A stretch of 64,000 bases of DNA from CAIJMU01 sp035530275 (lineage in GTDB: Bacteria; Spirochaetota; Spirochaetia; Treponematales; Rectinemataceae), in contig DATKVC010000005.1 of NCBI GenBank assembly GCA_035530275.1, positions 1-64,000 of the forward strand. Direction: 5' to 3'. The notes below the pieces were generated by a model, which saw only the letters and a list, made by a program, of their open reading frames with translations, searched no databases and was not told where the DNA came from. Positions 60,040 through 64,000 of this stretch are shown here, piece by piece (within the stretch, counting starts at the first letter, position 1; every line of letters begins with the position of its first letter). Made by a program: the position numbers and the translations under genes.

Positions 60040-62418
60040 ATGGAAACCGCGACGATTCGACGCATCCGGGAATTGGGTAGCAGTCAGCGGATCATGACGC
60101 TCAAGCAGCGCATGCTCGACGAGCCTCGCTATCTTTCGGTCGAGCAGGCGCGGATCGTAACGGACTACTATCGCCGCAATCCCGACAAGCCTCGCAACAT
60201 CCAGCGAGCCGAGTCCCTGGCCGAGACCCTCCGTTCCATAACCATCCGGATCGATCCCCTCGAACTCGTGGTCGGAAACCGCACGGCGGGCGTTCGCGCC
60301 GGGGTGGTATCGCCCGAGGCGGGAATTTCCTGGGTCGACGCGGAAATCGAGGGGCTGCCGAATCGACCCCAGGACAAGTTCAATGTCAGGCCCGAGGACA
60401 TCGAAACCTTCCGCCGCGACATCCTGCCCTTCTGGCAGGGCAAGTCGCTCGAAGATAAGGTCAAGACCGCCCTCGGCGAGGAAATCGGCGCGATCGGCAA
60501 GGTCGCCAAGATCAATCAGACCGACCATGCCCAGGGCCACATCTGCCCGGATGTCGCCCGATGGCTTGCCCTCGGACCCAAGGGCATCCGAGACGACATT
60601 CTCGCGCGGCTTTCCGGCGCCTCCCCATCCGCCGCCGCCTTCTACCACGGCGCGATCATCGCCCTCGACGGAGCCATGGACTTCATGAGGCGCTATGCCG
60701 CCCTTGCTGAGGAGATGGCCGGCCAGGCCGAGTCGTCGGAGGAAAGGCGGAATCTCGAAGAGACGGCCGGGCGCTGCCGCGCCCTCGCAAACGGACCTGC
60801 CGCCACCTTCCATGACGCGGTGCAGTCGCTCTGGTTCCTCTTCGTCTTGTTGCAGATGGAATCGAACGCCTCCTCCTTCTCGCCTGGCCGGGCGGACCAA
60901 TACCTGATGCCCTACTATCGAAAGGACGTCTCGAACGGCACGCTGGACGAGGCGGGGGCCCTCGAGATCGTCGAGGCGCTCTGGCTCAAATTCAACCAAA
61001 TAGTATATTTGCGCAATTCGAACAGCGCCAAATACTTCGCCGGATTCCCCATCGGTTTCAATGTCGCCTGCGGCGGATTGACCCGGGATGGGGAGGACGC
61101 GTCGAACGAGCTTTCCTACCTCTTCCTCCGGGCCCAGGCCGAGCTCGGGCTGCCCCAGCCGAATCTTTCGGCGCGGCTATCCGAAAAGTCCTCGGAGGAA
61201 TTCGTCAGGGAATGCAGCCGGGTCATCGGGCGGGGCTCGGGCATGCCCCAGATCTTCAACGACGAGAGCATTATCCCCGCCCTCGAGGCGAAGGGCATCT
61301 CCCACGAGGATGCGATGAACTACGCCATCGTCGGCTGCGTGGAGCTCACTCCCCAGGGCAACAACCTCGGCTGGAGCGACGCCGCCATGTTCAACATGGT
61401 CAAGGCACTCGAGTTGACCCTCAACCACGGGGTCTGCCTCTTGAGCGGCAAGCGCATGGGCCTCGACCTCGGCTCCTTCGCCGACTATCGTAGCTATGAA
61501 GAGTTGGAGTCGGCCTTCCGCCGACAGATGGACCATTTCGTCGGGCGGATGATCAGGGCCTGCGACGCCGTCGATCGTCTGCATGCCGAACTTCTTCCCT
61601 CCCCCTTCCTGTCCTCCGTCATCGACGGCTGCGCGGGAAAGGCCCTGGACGTCACGGCGGGCGGCGCCAGGTACAACCTGTCGGGCATCCAGGCCATCCA
61701 GGCGGCGAACGTGGCGGATTGCCTCGCGGTGGCGAAGAAATGCGTATACGAAGACAGGAGTCTGGACGCGTCGGAGCTCCTTGCCGCGATGCGGGCCAAC
61801 TTCGAGGGCGCCGAGGAGCTGCGCCAGCGCCTCATCAACAAGACCCCGAAATACGGCAACGACGTCGCCTGGGTCGACGAAATCGCGGCGAAGTGGGTCG
61901 CCTACTTCGCCGACAAATTGACGGGCTACAAGAACGCCCGAGGCGGCATCTACCACGCTGGCCTCTATACCGTTTCCGCCCATGTCCCCATGGGGCAGAA
62001 CGTGGGAGCCTCTCTCGACGGACGCAAGGCCAAGGATCCCCTGGCCGACGGCGGCATGTCGGCGATGTATGGCAGGGACCGGAACGGACCGACGGCCCTC
62101 CTCCGCTCGGTGTCCCGGATCGACTCTGCCCACGGCAGCAACGGCACTCTCCTCAACATGAAATTCCTGCCGGAGTTCTTCCGGACCGAGGAGGGTATCG
62201 CCAAGTTCGCGAGCTTTCTCAGGACCTTTGTCAGGCTCCACATAAACCATGTCCAATTCAACGTGCTGCGCCGGGAAGACCTCCTGGCGGCCAAGGCCAA
62301 TCCCGAGGCCTGGCGCGGCCTCACGGTGCGCGTCGCGGGATACACGGCCTATTTCCTCGAGCTCGCCAACGACCTCCAGGACGAGATCATCGCCAGGACG
62401 AGCTACGGCGAGATTTGA
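60040..62418 (+). CDS. Glycyl radical enzyme of the GCVE (dehydratase/lyase) class
   Basis: The 792-residue enzyme carries a C-terminal glycyl radical site, G767 in RVAGYTAYFLELA, and the active-site loop IVGCVELTPQGN with thiyl Cys 433 and the following Glu 435. Pyruvate formate-lyase has two adjacent cysteines here, so this is instead of the dehydratase/C-C or C-X lyase group that includes glycerol, propanediol, choline and hydroxyproline enzymes. VELTPQGNN after the Cys does not match the signatures of those that I know. AGGAGGCAG precedes the ATG at 60040; a TTG at 60016 is less likely. Its activase follows after 10 bases. No microcompartment shell genes are visible. The enzyme is oxygen-sensitive by nature. 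Confidence 0.9.
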   Translation: METATIRRIRELGSSQRIMTLKQRMLDEPRYLSVEQARIVTDYYRRNPDKPRNIQRAESLAETLRSITIRIDPLELVVGNRTAGVRAGVVSPEAGISWVDAEIEGLPNRPQDKFNVRPEDIETFRRDILPFWQGKSLEDKVKTALGEEIGAIGKVAKINQTDHAQGHICPDVARWLALGPKGIRDDILARLSGASPSAAAFYHGAIIALDGAMDFMRRYAALAEEMAGQAESSEERRNLEETAGRCRALANGPAATFHDAVQSLWFLFVLLQMESNASSFSPGRADQYLMPYYRKDVSNGTLDEAGALEIVEALWLKFNQIVYLRNSNSAKYFAGFPIGFNVACGGLTRDGEDASNELSYLFLRAQAELGLPQPNLSARLSEKSSEEFVRECSRVIGRGSGMPQIFNDESIIPALEAKGISHEDAMNYAIVGCVELTPQGNNLGWSDAAMFNMVKALELTLNHGVCLLSGKRMGLDLGSFADYRSYEELESAFRRQMDHFVGRMIRACDAVDRLHAELLPSPFLSSVIDGCAGKALDVTAGGARYNLSGIQAIQAANVADCLAVAKKCVYEDRSLDASELLAAMRANFEGAEELRQRLINKTPKYGNDVAWVDEIAAKWVAYFADKLTGYKNARGGIYHAGLYTVSAHVPMGQNVGASLDGRKAKDPLADGGMSAMYGRDRNGPTALLRSVSRIDSAHGSNGTLLNMKFLPEFFRTEEGIAKFASFLRTFVRLHINHVQFNVLRREDLLAAKANPEAWRGLTVRVAGYTAYFLELANDLQDEIIARTSYGEI

Positions 62419-62428
62419 AGGACAGCTG

Positions 62429-63349
62429 ATGGACGGGAACATCATCGACATCAAGCGCTTCACCCTCCACGACGGCTATGGCATTCGTTCGACGGTCTTT
62501 TTGAAGGGTTGCGGCCTCCATTGCGCCTGGTGCCATAATCCGGAGGGTATCGACAATCGCGTTGAGCTCTGGTACCTGCCCCGCCAGTGCATCCATTGCC
62601 ACACCTGCCTCGAGGTCTGTCCGGAAAAGGCGCTTTCGGTCGACGAGGTCGACGAACAGTCCATCGTTATCAATCGGCAGCGTTGCACCAACTGCGGTCT
62701 CTGCGTCGAGGCCTGCCCTACGAACGCCCTTGCCTTCGACGGGAGGAGGCTCTCCAGCGAGGCGGTGGCGGAAATACTCCTTAGCGACCGGCAATTCTAC
62801 TCCGAGTCCGGGGGCGGCATCACCATTTCGGGAGGCGATCCCCTTATCCAGCAGGGCTTCGCCCGCGAGATCCTGGGACTGTGCAAGGCTGAGGGCCTCC
62901 ACACGGCCATCGAGACCTGCCTTCAAGGGAGCTGGACCATCATCGAGGGCTTCCTTCCCCTCGTCGATTTGTTCATAGTTGATTTGAAACTGGCCGACGC
63001 CCGGCTGCATCGTGAATACACGGGCCACGACAACGGCCTCATCCGGGAGAACTACCGCCGCCTGGCGTCCCTGGGGCGGGATTTGCTCACAAGGATACCC
63101 CTCATTCCCCGGGTTACCGCCCGGAGAGAAAATATCCAGGCAATTGCTAGCTTTATCGCCGAATGCAATCCCGGTGGACGAGTCGAACTCATCAATTTCA
63201 ATCCCCTGGCTGAGAACAAATACCTCCTCATGAACCGCGATCGGGAGTTCTTCAGGAACATGTCGCCCCTCGATGCCGAAGAGCTCGCCGCACTCCGCAC
63301 CGTCCTCGAGGCGGAGGGCCTGTCGACGATAAAGGAGCACCGTGTATGA
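62429..63349 (+). CDS. Glycyl radical enzyme activating enzyme
   Basis: The 306-residue radical SAM activase has C28-x3-C32-x2-C35 (GCGLHCAWCHNPEG) for the SAM cluster. An inserted ferredoxin-type domain carries two four-cysteine sets, C54/C57/C60/C64 and C86/C89/C92/C96. It also has ITISGGDPLIQ for SAM binding. The insert is typical of activases for dehydratase-type GREs rather than PflA. It abstracts the glycine hydrogen of the enzyme encoded upstream. Its stop overlaps the next ATG by three bases. Confidence 0.94.
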   Translation: MDGNIIDIKRFTLHDGYGIRSTVFLKGCGLHCAWCHNPEGIDNRVELWYLPRQCIHCHTCLEVCPEKALSVDEVDEQSIVINRQRCTNCGLCVEACPTNALAFDGRRLSSEAVAEILLSDRQFYSESGGGITISGGDPLIQQGFAREILGLCKAEGLHTAIETCLQGSWTIIEGFLPLVDLFIVDLKLADARLHREYTGHDNGLIRENYRRLASLGRDLLTRIPLIPRVTARRENIQAIASFIAECNPGGRVELINFNPLAENKYLLMNRDREFFRNMSPLDAEELAALRTVLEAEGLSTIKEHRV

Positions 63350-64000
63350 GCGCGAGGGACGCGGAAGGAGCAGCCATGCCTCTCGCGCGGATGATCGCCG
63401 ACGCCCGTTCGGGCAGGCCCGTGTACATCACGACCGTCCATGAAGCCTTCGCGGCACTGCCTTCGAATGCCGGCGATCGCTTCGTCCTCGCCATCGACCT
63501 CCTCGAAACGGAAGGAAAGCAGGCCTGGGAACTCCGGATACCCAAACCCGAAGCTTGCACTGCCGAGGAGAGGGCCTTTGTCCTCGAATACGTCTATGCG
63601 GAGGTCTACAACATCCTGTCGAGCATCGGCGCGCGGGCCATGACGGTCTACGTCGAAGGCGATTCGCTGGGGGCCCTCGCCATCGCGGAAAGCCTGAACG
63701 AGGCCTTCTGCGTGGACCTGCCGCGCAAGGATCGGAAGGGCTACGGCCGGGCGATCAACGTCCTCGACCGGATGCTCGCGGCGATCAGGCCCGGCGATCC
63801 GCCCTTTCGCTTCACCATCGCCCGGATTGCCGACCTTCCGGCAATGATCCCCCCTCCGCGTCCCAAAGGCGACAGCCTCGCGGCCTTCAGGCGCTGCGCA
63901 AGCGGCCTCGAAGACAAGGCCTTCTGTGGCATCGACGTCGGGGGCACGGACATCAAGGCCGTGCTGGTCGATGACGGGAGGGTCATCGATTATAAGGAAT
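63346..64000 (+). CDS. ROK-type kinase fused to an unknown N-terminal domain (partial)
   Basis: The reading frame is open from the ATG at 63346 to the window end (218 residues). Residues 1-190 form an alpha/beta domain with no motif I recognise (RPVYITTVHEAFAALPSNAG, AEVYNILSSIGARAMTVYVE, GYGRAINVLDRMLAAIRPGD). From residue 192 the phosphate loop of a ROK kinase begins: FCGIDVGGTDIKAVLVDDG. AAAGGAG precedes the ATG, which overlaps the activase stop. An extra domain before the ROK fold is unusual; known long ROK proteins carry a DNA-binding helix-turn-helix there, which I do not see. Its coupling to the GRE genes implies a shared pathway. Confidence 0.75.
   Translation, partial: MSARDAEGAAMPLARMIADARSGRPVYITTVHEAFAALPSNAGDRFVLAIDLLETEGKQAWELRIPKPEACTAEERAFVLEYVYAEVYNILSSIGARAMTVYVEGDSLGALAIAESLNEAFCVDLPRKDRKGYGRAINVLDRMLAAIRPGDPPFRFTIARIADLPAMIPPPRPKGDSLAAFRRCASGLEDKAFCGIDVGGTDIKAVLVDDGRVIDYKE

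Noticed and set aside
60040..62418. Pyruvate formate-lyase
   Set aside because: The active-site loop has a single Cys (GCVE) rather than adjacent cysteines, and the activase carries the ferredoxin insert of dehydratase-type systems.
1..64000. tRNA genes, CRISPR arrays, insertion sequences, phage or attachment sites
   Set aside because: No TPsiC-like GGTTCGAATCC contexts with cloverleaf partners, no regularly spaced repeats and no transposase or integrase sequences were found on reading both strands.

Overview
The window is GC-rich (roughly 60-65%) bacterial chromosome, densely coded, with strong Shine-Dalgarno sites (AGGAGG-like) and TTGAC-type -35 boxes. No rRNA, tRNA, CRISPR array, phage or insertion sequence was recognised. 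Gene content fits a saccharolytic, largely anaerobic diderm: many sugar ABC importers, a glycyl radical enzyme, MacB/LolA-like envelope genes and an outer-membrane barrel ending in Phe. A spirochaete (Treponema/Spirochaeta relative) is my best guess. That is an inference from gene content; there is no marker gene to settle it.

Layout. 1-3.2 kb: an edge-truncated LivK-type receptor with a large extra N-terminal domain, a DUF4143 ATPase remnant and thiol peroxidase. 3.2-13.6 kb: an L-arabinose regulon. A DeoR regulator and an extra sugar ATPase face a ChvE-like receptor, ATPase and permease, followed by araB-araA-araD; a 17-bp inverted repeat in the divergent gap is a good operator candidate. 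13.6-16.5 kb: deoxynucleoside kinase, a HEAT-repeat protein and a YD-repeat lipoprotein. 16.5-21.2 kb: argC-argJ-argB-argD behind a small leader ORF. 21.5-22.6 kb: trpS.

22.7-39.2 kb is the most interesting part. A seven-gene minus-strand operon (DUF4432 mutarotase, AraA-fold isomerase, archaeal-type TIM, YjbQ, DhnA-type aldolase, FGGY kinase, GHMP kinase) is divergent from a nine-gene plus-strand operon: a PotABCD/AfuABC-like importer with an MBL hydrolase, a CUT1 receptor and two permeases without their own ATPase, and a DeoR regulator. Together they look like an import and isomerise-phosphorylate-cleave pathway for a carbohydrate I cannot name.

39.3-43.3 kb: a double-GNAT protein, a DUF523 remnant, a sirtuin, and amtB behind a long leader. 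43.4-49.3 kb: a MacB/LolCDE-like ATPase, two FtsX-type permeases, a LolA-like protein and a beta-barrel. 49.4-53.6 kb: TrpB2, a large lipoprotein and a radical SAM protein.

53.7-64 kb is a second unexplained sugar locus. A DeoR regulator, a Gfo/Idh/MocA dehydrogenase and a ribulose-phosphate-epimerase-like enzyme are divergent from a ROK kinase, a GMC oxidoreductase and an AraC regulator. These are followed by a GCVE-type glycyl radical enzyme, its activase, and a ROK kinase fused to an unfamiliar ~190-residue N-terminal domain, cut by the window end.
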